Made by a program: the position numbers and the translations under genes. This document shows positions 43,600 to 64,000 of a DNA stretch of 64,000 bases, one piece after another. The notes beneath the pieces are model-generated. The model was not told the DNA's origin. It made no database searches and saw nothing but the letters and a program-made list of their open reading frames with translations. The DNA lies in the NCBI GenBank assembly GCA_016584305.1, contig JACEEZ010007245.1, positions 87,501 through 151,500 on the forward strand, written 5' to 3'. Origin of the DNA: Chionoecetes opilio. Taxonomy: Eukaryota > Arthropoda > Malacostraca > Decapoda > Majidae. Numbering within the stretch: position 1 is the stretch's first letter; each line of letters opens with the position of its first letter.

Positions 43600-43984
43600 C
43601 AGGTTGAAGTTCCCAAACTCGGCAACACCCAAAACTCGGCTATGGTTCCGGATTTTCCAAAACACGGCAGAACACCCAAAACACGGCGCGTAGTTGCCGG
43701 GTCGGCCGCTAGGTGCCACCACACTAGGCCGCTTGGTTTCTCCCGCCGATTTGTTTGTTGTTATTGTTCAGTGGTATTGTGACTGTAGAGTTGTGTACAC
43801 TGTTATTTTGTGTACTTCTACAGGTCTGTTATTGGTATTACGGCTCCCAAACGTCCAGGAATTTTTTTCATGTGATTTTCATGCTTTTTTACCCCTTAAT
43901 ATATCTACGTTCTAAAAGTCGGAAAATTCCATTACTCGGCTCGGCGCTGGTCCCGAGGTTGCCGAGTTTGGGAACTTCAACCTG
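43600..43984 (+). mobile_element. Tigger/pogo-like MITE, copy A
   Basis: TA-flanked element with 24-bp-plus terminal repeats CAGGTTGAAGTTCCCAAACT CGGC and the inverse. The interior is a deletion derivative of copy B (46338-46800). Its start codon is mutated to ACG. Confidence 0.88.
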
Positions 43985-43989
43985 TACTA

Positions 43990-44460
43990 CTGATCTAGCA
44001 TCGTGAATAATTTTGTAAGCATGTACTAAAAAGAGAGAGATACAAGAGATATTCCTAAGACAAGATAAGAAGATACAAGAGGGATTCCACGTCATTCATA
44101 AACGTGACAAATAGAAATTGGCTGAATGAAACTTATAGCATCGTGAATTATGTGGTAAGTATCTCAAGAATCTATTAAGAGATCCACTTCATCGTGATAA
44201 AAAGAAGTTTGTTGAGTGAAACCAAGTATCTAGCATCGTTAATTATGTGGTAAGTATCTCAAGAATCTATTAAGAGATCCACTTCATCGTGATAAAAAAG
44301 AAGTTTGTTGAGTGAAACCAAGTAACTAGCATCGTTAATTATGTGGTAAGTATCTTAAGAATCTATTAAGAGATCCACTTCATCGTGATAAAAAAAAGTT
44401 TGTTGAGTGAAACCAAGTATCTAGCATTGTTAGTTATGTGGTAAGTACTAAAAATAAGAG
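43990..44460. repeat. ~105-bp tandem repeat
   Basis: Three to four copies containing aagaatctattaagagatcc, acttcatcgtgataaaaa and gtttgttgagtgaaaccaag. More diverged units extend left to about 43530 across the Tigger-like insertion. Confidence 0.85.
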
Positions 44461-45028
44461 TAAATCAAGTAATATCTATATTTTGTTAACAGTGTGTACA
44501 GTTTCTTCGCTGCATCTTTGTTTTAGCTGCTGAGTCACCAAATGCTGTGAATTGCTCTAATCCTAAAATTCAAACAGTTGACACAGGTAAGGGAAAACCT
44601 ACATATTTCACGGAACAGTGTATAATATGTTGAATTTCCAGTCCTGTAAAACACGTGATCTTACTGCTACAGGCGTCACACGAGCATCATCACCGAGCAG
44701 TAAGGTGTCACAGTTTACTAAGAATTATCACATCATCTTTGCCCTTTAAAGCTGGGATGAAATTTACTTTATTGATTGCACTAACATGTTACTCAAATAA
44801 TCTACTCGTGTGACGCTCTTAAAATGTTCTGCTGGACACGCCAGAACATTGACCTCCATGAGATGTTCTGTACTGGTACTGTATTGCCATTGCATTGATT
44901 ATTGGCTGAAATATTCTTTACAAGTGAGCATCTGACAAATCACTGATCCATTACAAGCTGAATCCTGTCAACAAGCTCCATGTGGCAGGAAAATACTGGA
45001 CCTTTACGTATCACTCTTGACTGGTACC
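44461..45028. other. Intergenic, no recognisable feature
   Basis: AT-rich unique-looking sequence with no exon or element ends that I can support. Confidence 0.5.
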
Positions 45029-45274
45029 TGGAACTATCGCCGATAGGAATTCTCGCCGCCGTCGTCGAGTGTTCCAATTCTTGATATTACAGGACCCAAT
45101 ATATACATTTAATCAAGTTTTACCCGTGTTTCTGCATTCAGGGGTGAAATACTATCGTTAGCTTGATCAGTTAGGTTAAGTTAGGTGCCAATGTCCAGGT
45201 TAGGTTAACAATTCCACGTCGGCGAGAGTTCTAGATTGGTGTTTCGGCGAGAATTCCCATCGGCGACAGTTCCA
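45029..45274. mobile_element. TIR MITE, about 246 bp
   Basis: The ends are TGGAACTATCGCCGATAGGA ATTCTCGCCG and the inverse, CGGCGAGAATTCCCATCGGC GACAGTTCCA. The interior includes TTAGGTTAAGTTAGG. Confidence 0.8.
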
Positions 45275-46337
45275 TAAACCTCTTGACTCTTCACACCTTG
45301 GAGGGCAGTCACGCTTGTGCCTTGTAAGTACGACAAAGCAGCCTTTATACACGTCATTACTAGCACTGGCATGATGCAAAACAAGGCGTGGAAGATTACA
45401 GTCTCCTATCCCTTGAAGGCACCTTATACGTACATATTGTAAACAAATTGTTGATAAATAAGTAAATTGTCTGAGCAACACAAGTCTGAGTTGATGGAGG
45501 AGCTAAACTTTGCATCAACGGAAGCACTTGAATCACAGCAAGAAGCACGCAGAGCTGCCGGTAACATTGCTCATACTGAAAATACAAACTAAATTTATAT
45601 CTTGGCAATTGCAGGAGTGAAAAATAGCACTGTATCCTCTTCTGCATTAGATCTGTTGCCGTCAGAAGATGTGGCATAAGCTAGTGTTGTCATTGGTAAC
45701 AAGTGAAGCATTCAGCGCAAGCATGGCCTTATAACCAATAACTGGAACAGCCGAGGGAGAATGCAGGAATGAGCAAATATTTGAAAGCACAGAATCTGAC
45801 ATGAAAAGGTAATGGATGAAGAAATGGCTATATGCTATAACACTAAGCACGGTGAAGCTTCCTGTTCCCGGCCCCTCCTTGGCATGAGCTGTCCCATCGG
45901 TCTCTTAGATACAGTCCATGATGAATACTGTACAGCAATTATTGTCACAACCACGTTATTACATGAACAATATCAACACACATGAACAACAATGCACAAC
46001 AACCATGTATAACACTCTGTAGTCACCTAAACAGCCAAGCATCACTATTATGGGTATCTTCTACATCATCAACGCAACATTTCTATGGCTAAACATTTCA
46101 CCTTGTGCAGCCTCTGCCTGTCAGGGCGGTGAGCCTTAATTAGCTACACAGCGTCACAGTGCTGTGAAGAAGTGCCAAAGTAACAAGTGCACAGAAGTCT
46201 TGATAAGTCATGAATTTCACTGTCATGTCAGACTATAAGAAAATATTAGTAATATATAATAGTATATGGCATAACTGCACTTTGAATATTTGTAGAATAC
46301 TTAAACAGTAATCTTGATCATTTATATCATATCAATA

Positions 46338-46800
46338 CAGGTTGAAGTTCCCAAACTCGGCATCCCAAGACTCGGCAACACCCAACACTCGGCTATGGTT
46401 CCGGATTTTCCAAAACACGGCAGAACACCCAAAACCCGGCGCGTAGTTGCCGGGTCGGCCGCTGGGTGCCACCACACTAGGCCGCTTGGTTTCTCCCGCC
46501 GATTTGTTTGTTGTTATTGTTCAGTGGTGTTGTGACTGTAGAGTTGTGTACACTGTTATTTTGTGTACTTCTACAGGTCTGTTATTAGTATTATGGCTCC
46601 CAAACGTCCAGGAACACCTACTGGTGGAAGTGATAAGAAAAGGAAGAACAATGTGTTAACTATTTCTGAGAAAATTGACCTTTTGAAGAAGTTGGATTTC
46701 TTTTTTTCCCATTAATATATCTACGTTCTAAAAGTCAGAAAATTCCATTACTCGGCTCGGCGCTGGTCCCGAGGTTGCCGAGTTTGGGAACTTCAACCTG
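46338..46800 (+). mobile_element. Tigger/pogo-like element, copy B, with transposase N-terminus
   Basis: TA on both sides with the same terminal repeats as copy A. From ATG 46593 one frame reads MAPKRPGTPTGGSDKKRKNN and VLTISEKIDLLKKLDF before the deletion. This is the N-terminal start and first helix of the CENP-B-like DNA-binding domain of Tigger transposases. The catalytic DDE domain is absent. Confidence 0.88.
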
Positions 46801-46802
46801 TA

Positions 46803-47855
46803 TGTTATTCTCACGATGTATTGCAGCAGTGTGACTGCTGCTGCAGGAACAGGCCTGGTGGTGGTGGAGGGCACGCCGGCACTGGCTTGGGTGGCCGCAC
46901 GCAGGTCAGGGCATTCCGCTGCACCACCACCGTGATGCCAATACCCACACACAGTCAGTCTTGGTCATGCATGAAACACACGACTGGGTTACAGATTTGT
47001 GGAGCCTGGCAAACACCGTGGCAGCCTCACAGTGACACACACCAACCTTTGTGTGTATTGCCGGCATAAGGTGTAGGTGTGTAGGCATGGCACCCGAGGC
47101 ACACAGACCTTAGTGAGACTGCGCTCGGGAGTCGGCACTGATGAGGCACTTGTCACAGCACTGATCTAGGTGCTCGGTAAGGTAACACAGGCTGTGCCAC
47201 ACCTACGTAACACAGCACTGTCTGGGTGTAGCTCTGTGTGTGCGTGGTAGCCAGCGGGGAAACACCGGGTGTGGCTCACAACTTTGATATGGCTCGCTGC
47301 ATCAATACTCAACACTGGACACAACAACACATTCACTAAGAGCACAATTATCTTCTGAACACGGCATCTCTGATCATTAAATAAATTAGGTAGGTACTGT
47401 ATTTTCCAGCATGAAAAAACATAATATGCTGTATGCACCAGCACAGAATTTGAGAATCGATAGACAAATATGGTGGACAGGAATAGCTAACTCCAGTAAA
47501 AATCTATCCCGACCCCCTAAAAAAAAAAGGTAGATAAAAGTACAGCACTGCACACACTCTGCCGTGCCAAACATGCACTTCAACATAAACTGTAAAAACA
47601 GAACAAAACGTAATATTGCAAAACTGACATTTGTGCCGGAACACTAAGATTTGCGAGACACCCGAAGCAGCTACCTGGAGCGTGCCTTAGCTAGCGGCCC
47701 AGTGGAGGGATTCTAAGGCCTAATGGAAAGCTGCGTGTATTGCCTTGTGGTCCTGACTGAGGCCTGAGGAGGGGCAGGGCGGGTGAGTCTGGGGGTTGCC
47801 TAATGCCTGACAGTTCCTTTCTCCTGCTCTTGGTGGAAGGCGTCACTACTACATG
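46803..47855. other. Intergenic, no recognisable feature
   Basis: Moderately GC-rich sequence with no coherent coding frame or repeat end. Confidence 0.5.
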
Positions 47856-47932
47856 AATTGTGCCATATGACCTCTGATGTCTGGCACATTCCCCCTTTTG
47901 GCATTAAATCAATAAACTACATGAACTTTAAT
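47846..47932. mobile_element. Short dispersed element with target-site duplication
   Basis: GTGCCATATGACCTCTGATG TCTGGCACATT ... GGCATTAAATCAAT is flanked by ACTACATGAA on both sides (about 47850 and 47925). It belongs to the family at 28620, 39100, 53716 and 58820. Confidence 0.7.
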
Positions 47933-48639
47933 GCCCGTTACCATACTGAGTCAAGCAAGGAGAAAAGGGAAGAGTTTGCCAGCCTTAAGATAACAATAAT
48001 AACACTAATCTACAGAAAACAGCCGATTTAGAGAGCTCAAATTTAACACCACACAAGGACATGGCTTCATATATCCTGGCATTTCTTCATATTACTATAT
48101 ATTTATCTGTCATATCTATTATATTTATATCTTCCTATATCTTCCAGCACATGTCTGTTGGGGTGATGTGACTACAGGCTTCCCAGACACACCCACCACA
48201 CCAACACCTCTCTATGACGGAGACTTTGTACTAAGGTCCTGACTACTGGTGTTCAGTCTTTGCTTGAGTACGATCGTCCCAAATTAAAATATATCTCGTT
48301 AGTAGATTCTATGTTTTCACACACACACACACATACACACATAGACACACACACACACACATACATAAGACACATACCTACAGCCTTGATACATACATAT
48401 ATATTATCTACATACATACTATTCTCTTCTGTGTGGAGACGCGAGTACATATCTCGGCTAGTTAAAGGGTCGCCATGCCCTTTAAACAACAACAGTGGAA
48501 TATCTATAGTGGTGGAAGGCGACACCACTGGAACTAATGCTTGACAGGAATGTTAATGTTCACCACAGGACTAAGAAAAGCATAACAGTCTTGCTATGCT
48601 GGCCTGCTGATATTACTGTTAATGGTCCTAATGCCTCCC

Positions 48640-49270
48640 TTAATTAACCTCCCTCCTCCTAATACCTTACTCTCACCAAGCAGTCCAGTTATAATATTAC
48701 TACTATTATTGAAGCTATTTTTTGCTGGTACTGAGTTATTGGTCCTAATACCTTACTCCCTCACCAAGCAGTCAAGATATATAAGTGACATATTATTACG
48801 AATGTGTAAGCTATTTTTTGTATCCTATAGTTATGACTGCTGATAATACCTAAGTTTGACTGCTGATAATACCTAATACCTTACATACACTCTCGCCAAA
48901 CAGTCAAGTTATAATGTCACATATTATTCCGAATGTTGAAGCTATTTTTTTTTAATCCTATAGTTATTAACGATCCCTCGAAAAAAAGTTTGACTGCTGA
49001 TAATACCTAATAAACCTTACACACTCTCTCGCCAAGCAGTCAAGTTATAATGTCATATATTAATTAACGCGAATGAGTAAGCTATATTTTGTATCCTATA
49101 GCTATTAACGATCCCTCGAAAAAAAGTTTGACTGCTGATAATACCTAGTTCCTCTCTCTCGCCAAGCAGTCAAGATATAATGTCATATATTAATTAACGC
49201 GAATGTGTAAGCTTCTTTTTTTTTTTAACCTATAGCTATTAATGACCCCTAGAGAAAAAGTTTGCCTGCT
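48640..49270. repeat. ~130-bp tandem repeat
   Basis: Four diverged copies containing gctgataatacctaa, cgccaagcagtcaagttata, atgtcatatattaattaacg and cctatagctattaacgatcc. Confidence 0.85.
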
Positions 49271-49611
49271 GTTAATACTGCATGAAGCCTATGAAGCCAA
49301 CTGCATATACAACTTACAGGTTAAATACTTTGATCTATGGAGAAAAGCCTGTTAGTTCAATACTTTTTGGTACATGGTAGTTAAGAATACTGAATGACTT
49401 GTTTGATCAGAATTAATAATACCTAACACTAATGCTTCTTAATGATCCCCGGTGCACTGTGAAGAAAATCTGTAACTACCGTGCCTCTGATCACACCCTA
49501 CTACCCTGCCCTACCCTGCCTTCTGTCTGTCCCTCCCAGGGTGTCGGGAGCCCTGAGAGTGGGATACAAGGGCTTGGACTTCCCTTATCATGACTAGTAG
49601 CTTTGTTCCTC

Positions 49612-59441
<9,830 letters not shown>

Positions 59442-59749
59442 GGTTGTTATGTGTTGCACCGCCGCCGCCACCACTGCAACACTACCACACCTGTCAATCA
59501 CAAAACCTTAGTGGCAGATCATAGAGTAGATAATAGGACAGATAATGGGAGATAGGAGGGGAGATAGGAGTAACTAATAGTATCATAGATAGGTCATGCA
59601 GGGAGATAGGAGGATAGATATTGTATAGGAGATAATAGATAGGAGACCACCCCAACCTTAGAGATGAGAGATAATAGGACAATATATAGGGAGATACAGA
59701 TAGAAACATATATATACACAGTGTGTAGAAATATATAGGGATAGAGATA

Positions 59750-60030
59750 ATAGGGTGGGTAAGGGGTGATAAGGGTAACACATAGGGTAAGGGAAACACA
59801 CAGGTAATAGGTAATAGGACAGATAATGGGAGGTAATAGGGTGGATAGGGGGTGATAAGGGTAACACATAAGGTAAGGGAAACACACAGGTAATAGGACA
59901 GATAATGGGAGGTAATAGGGTGGATAGGGGGTGATAAGGGTAACACATAAGGTAAGGGAAACACACAGGTAATAGGTAATAGGACAGATAATGGGAGGTA
60001 ATAGGGTGGATAGGGGGTGATAAGGGTAAC
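59750..60030. repeat. ~80-bp tandem repeat upstream of the carrier gene
   Basis: About 3.5 copies of a unit with taatagggtggatagggggt gataagggtaacacataagg and gggaaacacacaggtaatag. Confidence 0.92.
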
Positions 60031-60375
60031 TCAACCTTGCATAAATAAGGTACGGTATGTAGTATAGCAATATTAACTATAAATATTGATATATAAATAC
60101 AGTATATATGAATAGGCGAGTAATAGAGATACTAGGACAATAATATAGGGAGATAGAGATAGATATATAGATTGGACCACCACCACCACGGCAACACCAC
60201 CACACTTGTCAACCACCTCGGCATTAATAGCAGATAACAGATAGGTCATAGATAACAGGACAGGTAGGGAACTCCTATCGTGTACTGCTGTAATCTTAAC
60301 TTCTACTATCTAGGGTACTTCTATAATCTGGTTTTTTTCTCTTCTTTCTCTCTTATCTTTAATCTTTTGTTACAT

Positions 60376-60378
<3 letters not shown>

Positions 60379-60451
<73 letters not shown>

Positions 60452-60596
60452 GCCACTGTCTTTTCATCACCTTATTAATTTTTTTTTCTGTCTTTTCTCT
60501 CTCTATTTTGTCACTTCCATCTCATTTCTCTCTCATATAGTCAACCATTTTTTCTCTCTCTCTCTCTCTATCTTATTTGATCTCTTATTCCATGGT

Positions 60597-60678
<82 letters not shown>
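60379..60678. repeat. (CT)n tracts
   Basis: 60379-60447 and 60597-60678, nearly pure CT, with pyrimidine-rich sequence between. Confidence 0.96.
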
Positions 60679-60684
<6 letters not shown>

Positions 60685-60818
60685 TATATAGATCCACGTG
60701 GGTCACATATTAATAGCACTTGGCCAAGACTAAGATATTCACACACTTTCCCATAAATTTACCAGTAGAAGTACCTCCTTTTTTATTCTTCTTATTTATA
60801 GTATAGCCTCTTTAGTTT

Positions 60819-61079
60819 TACCGTAGATAACACTATAGTCGCCAATCACTCGCCACTGCACTAATGTCGCCAGGCACAATATATTACGAATTTTAGCATC
60901 ACTACAGACTTGTATGTGCCACTGAAGAGACATGCACAGTAGTTTATATCATGTACATCACACTACATGTCTTCAGTGGCACATAAAAGTCGGTAGTGAT
61001 GCTAAAATTCGTACTATATTGTGCCTGGCGACCTTAGTGTAGTGGCGAGTGACTGGCGACTATAGTGTTATCTACGGTA
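60819..61079. mobile_element. Long palindromic MITE
   Basis: The arms are about 110 bp: TACCGTAGATAACACTATAG TCGCCA ... TTCGTAATATATTGTGCC-type interior, then the complement ending CTATAGTGTTATCTACGGTA. Loop of about 40 bp. Highly similar arms suggest recent amplification. Confidence 0.9.
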
Positions 61080-61479
61080 GTGTTACAGGTGTCATCTATG
61101 TGTGTTTATACGAAAAGATACCCGCTCAAAACAGGTCACACATATAATCCTTGAAATAAAATCAGAAGCAAAGACTTTGTAAATGTGTTCCTTGCATTTA
61201 ACTCATGAGACAAAGGGCACATAAGACACATGAAACATGACACATATATAAAACATAAAAATATCGTAAAATACATGAAACACCTGACACAGACTCATGA
61301 CACACACAAAACATGAAACACACTGCACACACACATCACACCAAACACCAACACATGACAAACACATTGAAATACTTAAACACATATGACACATGAAACA
61401 TAAAACACATGAAACACATGACAAAAACTTGCACACAAAAACATGACAAAAAAACCAAAGTACATGACACATACAACAC

Positions 61480-64000
61480 ATTTATACCATGAAACACATG
61501 ACACACAACACATTTATACCATGGAACACATGACACACAACACATTTATACCATGAAACACATGACACACAACACATTTATACCATGGAACACATGACAC
61601 ACAACACATTTATACCATGGAACACATGACACACAACACATTTATACCATGGAACACATGACACACAACACATTTATACCATGAAACACATGACACACAA
61701 CACATTTATACCATGGAACACATGACACACAACACATTTATACCATGAAACACATGACACACAACACATTTATACCATGGAACACATGACACACACACAT
61801 TTATACCATGGAACACATGACACACAACACATTTATACCATGGAACACATGACACACAACACATATATACCATGAAACACATGACACACAACACATTTAT
61901 ACCATGGAACACATGACACACAACACATTTATACCATGGAACACATGACACACAACACATTTATACCATGGAACACATGACACACAACACATTTATACCA
62001 TGGAACACATGACACACAACACATTTATACCATGGAACACATGACACACAACACATATATACCATGAAACACATGACACACAACACATTTATACCATGAA
62101 ACACATGACACACAACACATTTATACCATGAAACACATGACACACAACACATTTATACCATGGAACACATGACACACAACACATTTATACCATGAAACAC
62201 ATGACACACAACACATTTATACCATGGAACACATGACACACAACACATTTATACCATGGAACACATGACACACAACACATTTATACCATGGAACACATGA
62301 CACACAACACATTTATACCATGAAACACATGACACACAACACATTTATACCATGGAACACATGACACACAACACATTTATACCATGAAACACATGACACA
62401 CAACACATTTATACCATGGAACACATGACACACAACACATTTATACCATGGAACACATGACACACAACATATTTATACCATGGAACACATGACACACAAC
62501 ACATTTATACCATGGAACACATGACACACAACACATTTATACCATGGAACACATGACACACAACATATTTATACCATGGAACACATGACACACAACACAT
62601 TTATACCATGGAACACATGACACACAACACATTTATACCATGAAACACATGACACACAACACATTTATACCATGGAACACATGACACACAACACATTTAT
62701 ACCATGAAACACATGACACACAACATATTTATACCATGGAACACATGACACACAACACATTTATACCATGGAACACATGACACACAACACATATATACCA
62801 TGAAACACATGACACACAACACATTTATACCATGGAACACATGACACACAACACATTTATACCATGGAACACATGACACACAACACATTTATACCATGGA
62901 ACACATGACACACAACACATTTATACCATGGAACACATGACACACAACACATTTATACCATGAAACACATGACACACAACACATTTATACCATGGAACAC
63001 ATGACACACAACACATTTATACCATGGAACACATGACACACAACACATTTATACCATGAAACACATGACACACAACATATTTATACCATGGAACACATGA
63101 CACACAACACATTTATACCATGGAACACATGACACACAACACATTTATACCATGGAACACATGACACCACACACATATATACCATGAAACACATGACACA
63201 CAACACATTTATACCATGAAACACATGACACACAACACATTTATACCATGAAACACATGACACACAACACATTTATACCATGGAACACATGACACACAAC
63301 ACTTTATACCATGAAACACATGACACACAACACATTTATACCATGGAACACATGACACACAACACATTTATACCATGGAACACATGACACACACACACAT
63401 TTATACCATGGAACACATGACACACAACACATTTATACCATGAAACACATGACACACAACACATTTATACCATGGAACACATGACACACAACACATTTAT
63501 ACCATGAAACACATGACACACAACACATTTATACCATGGAACACATGACACACAACACATTTATACCATGGAACACATGACACACAACATATTTATACCA
63601 TGGAACACATGACACACAACACATTTATACCATGGAACACATGACACACAACACATTTATACCATGGAACACATGACACACAACATATTTATACCATGGA
63701 ACACATGACACACAACACATTTATACCATGGAACACATGACACACAACACATTTATACCATGAAACACATGACACACAACACATTTATACCATGGAACAC
63801 ATGACACACAACACATTTATACCATGAAACACATGACACACAACATATTTATACCATGGAACACATGACACACAACACATTTATACCATGGAACACATGA
63901 CACACAACACATATATACCATGAAACACATGACACACAACACATTTATACCATGGAACACATGACACACAACACATTTATACCATGGAACACATGACACA
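61480..64000. repeat. 32-bp minisatellite running off the right edge
   Basis: About 79 copies in view of cacatttataccatggaaca catgacacacaa, with GGAAC/GAAAC and ATTT/ATAT variants. A diffuse precursor region spans 61205-61480. Minus-strand frames of about 63 codons are repeat shadows. Confidence 0.98.

Noticed and set aside
45170..45215. Interstitial telomere (TTAGG)n
   Set aside because: Only two or three imperfect TTAGG-like units here and near 49910-49950. Too short for a telomeric remnant.
61203..63999. Repeated ~63-codon Cys/Val-rich minus-strand frames
   Set aside because: Shadows of the 32-bp minisatellite.

Overview
This is eukaryotic genomic DNA from an arthropod, most likely a decapod crustacean (a crab or relative). 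The reasons are split genes with GT-AG introns, very heavy microsatellite and minisatellite load, many tRNA-derived SINEs, LINE tails and terminal-inverted-repeat MITEs, and protein matches to animal families. The species assignment is inference. The LINE reverse transcriptase and the repeat style look decapod, but no search was run.

Three genes can be supported. (1) At the left edge, on the minus strand, is the first coding exon of a CFAP57/WDR65-like ciliary WD-repeat protein (344-543). (2) On the plus strand is a complete Integrator complex subunit 6 gene (INTS6), reconstructed here as 17 coding exons from 4888 to 36612, about 1091 residues. All exon phases agree. One exon (21159-21279) carries an in-frame TGA. 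(3) On the minus strand is a complete mitochondrial glutamate carrier (SLC25A22/SLC25A18-like), 7 coding exons from 59441 down to 49612, 309 residues. CFAP57 and INTS6 are head to head about 4.3 kb apart. INTS6 and the carrier are tail to tail about 13 kb apart, with no recognisable gene between them.

Most other DNA is repetitive. Tandem arrays include a GA-rich array (576-2155), a 33-bp array (11359-11860), a 155-bp array (13240-14330), a 66-bp array (14495-15025), a (CT)n block (16231-16602), a 21-bp array (17317-17670), a 23-bp array (24204-25775), a 6.5-kb 22-bp array in the last INTS6 intron (29455-35995), a 32-bp array (40845-43385), a 53-bp array (54061-54810) and another 32-bp array running off the right edge (61480-64000). 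The very long open frames in the 22-bp array are artefacts of a stop-free repeat unit.

Mobile elements include two 5'-truncated LINEs with reverse-transcriptase sequence (18003-18990 and 50731-52266, both minus), many solo LINE 3' tails, a third LINE type whose 3' tail is shared with a tRNA-derived SINE, piggyBac-like MITEs with TTAA sites, pogo/Tigger-like MITEs with TA sites, a hAT-like MITE, a broken mariner and several palindromic MITEs.

The most interesting signal is not a new protein. It is a recurring structure: small duplications of exon-intron junctions scattered along INTS6 (exons 3, 4, 5, 12, 15), and probably at the CFAP57 exon. In addition, transposon ends sit immediately beside functional splice sites. 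At exon 4 the duplicated acceptors stay in frame and could add 10 or 20 residues inside the VWA domain.
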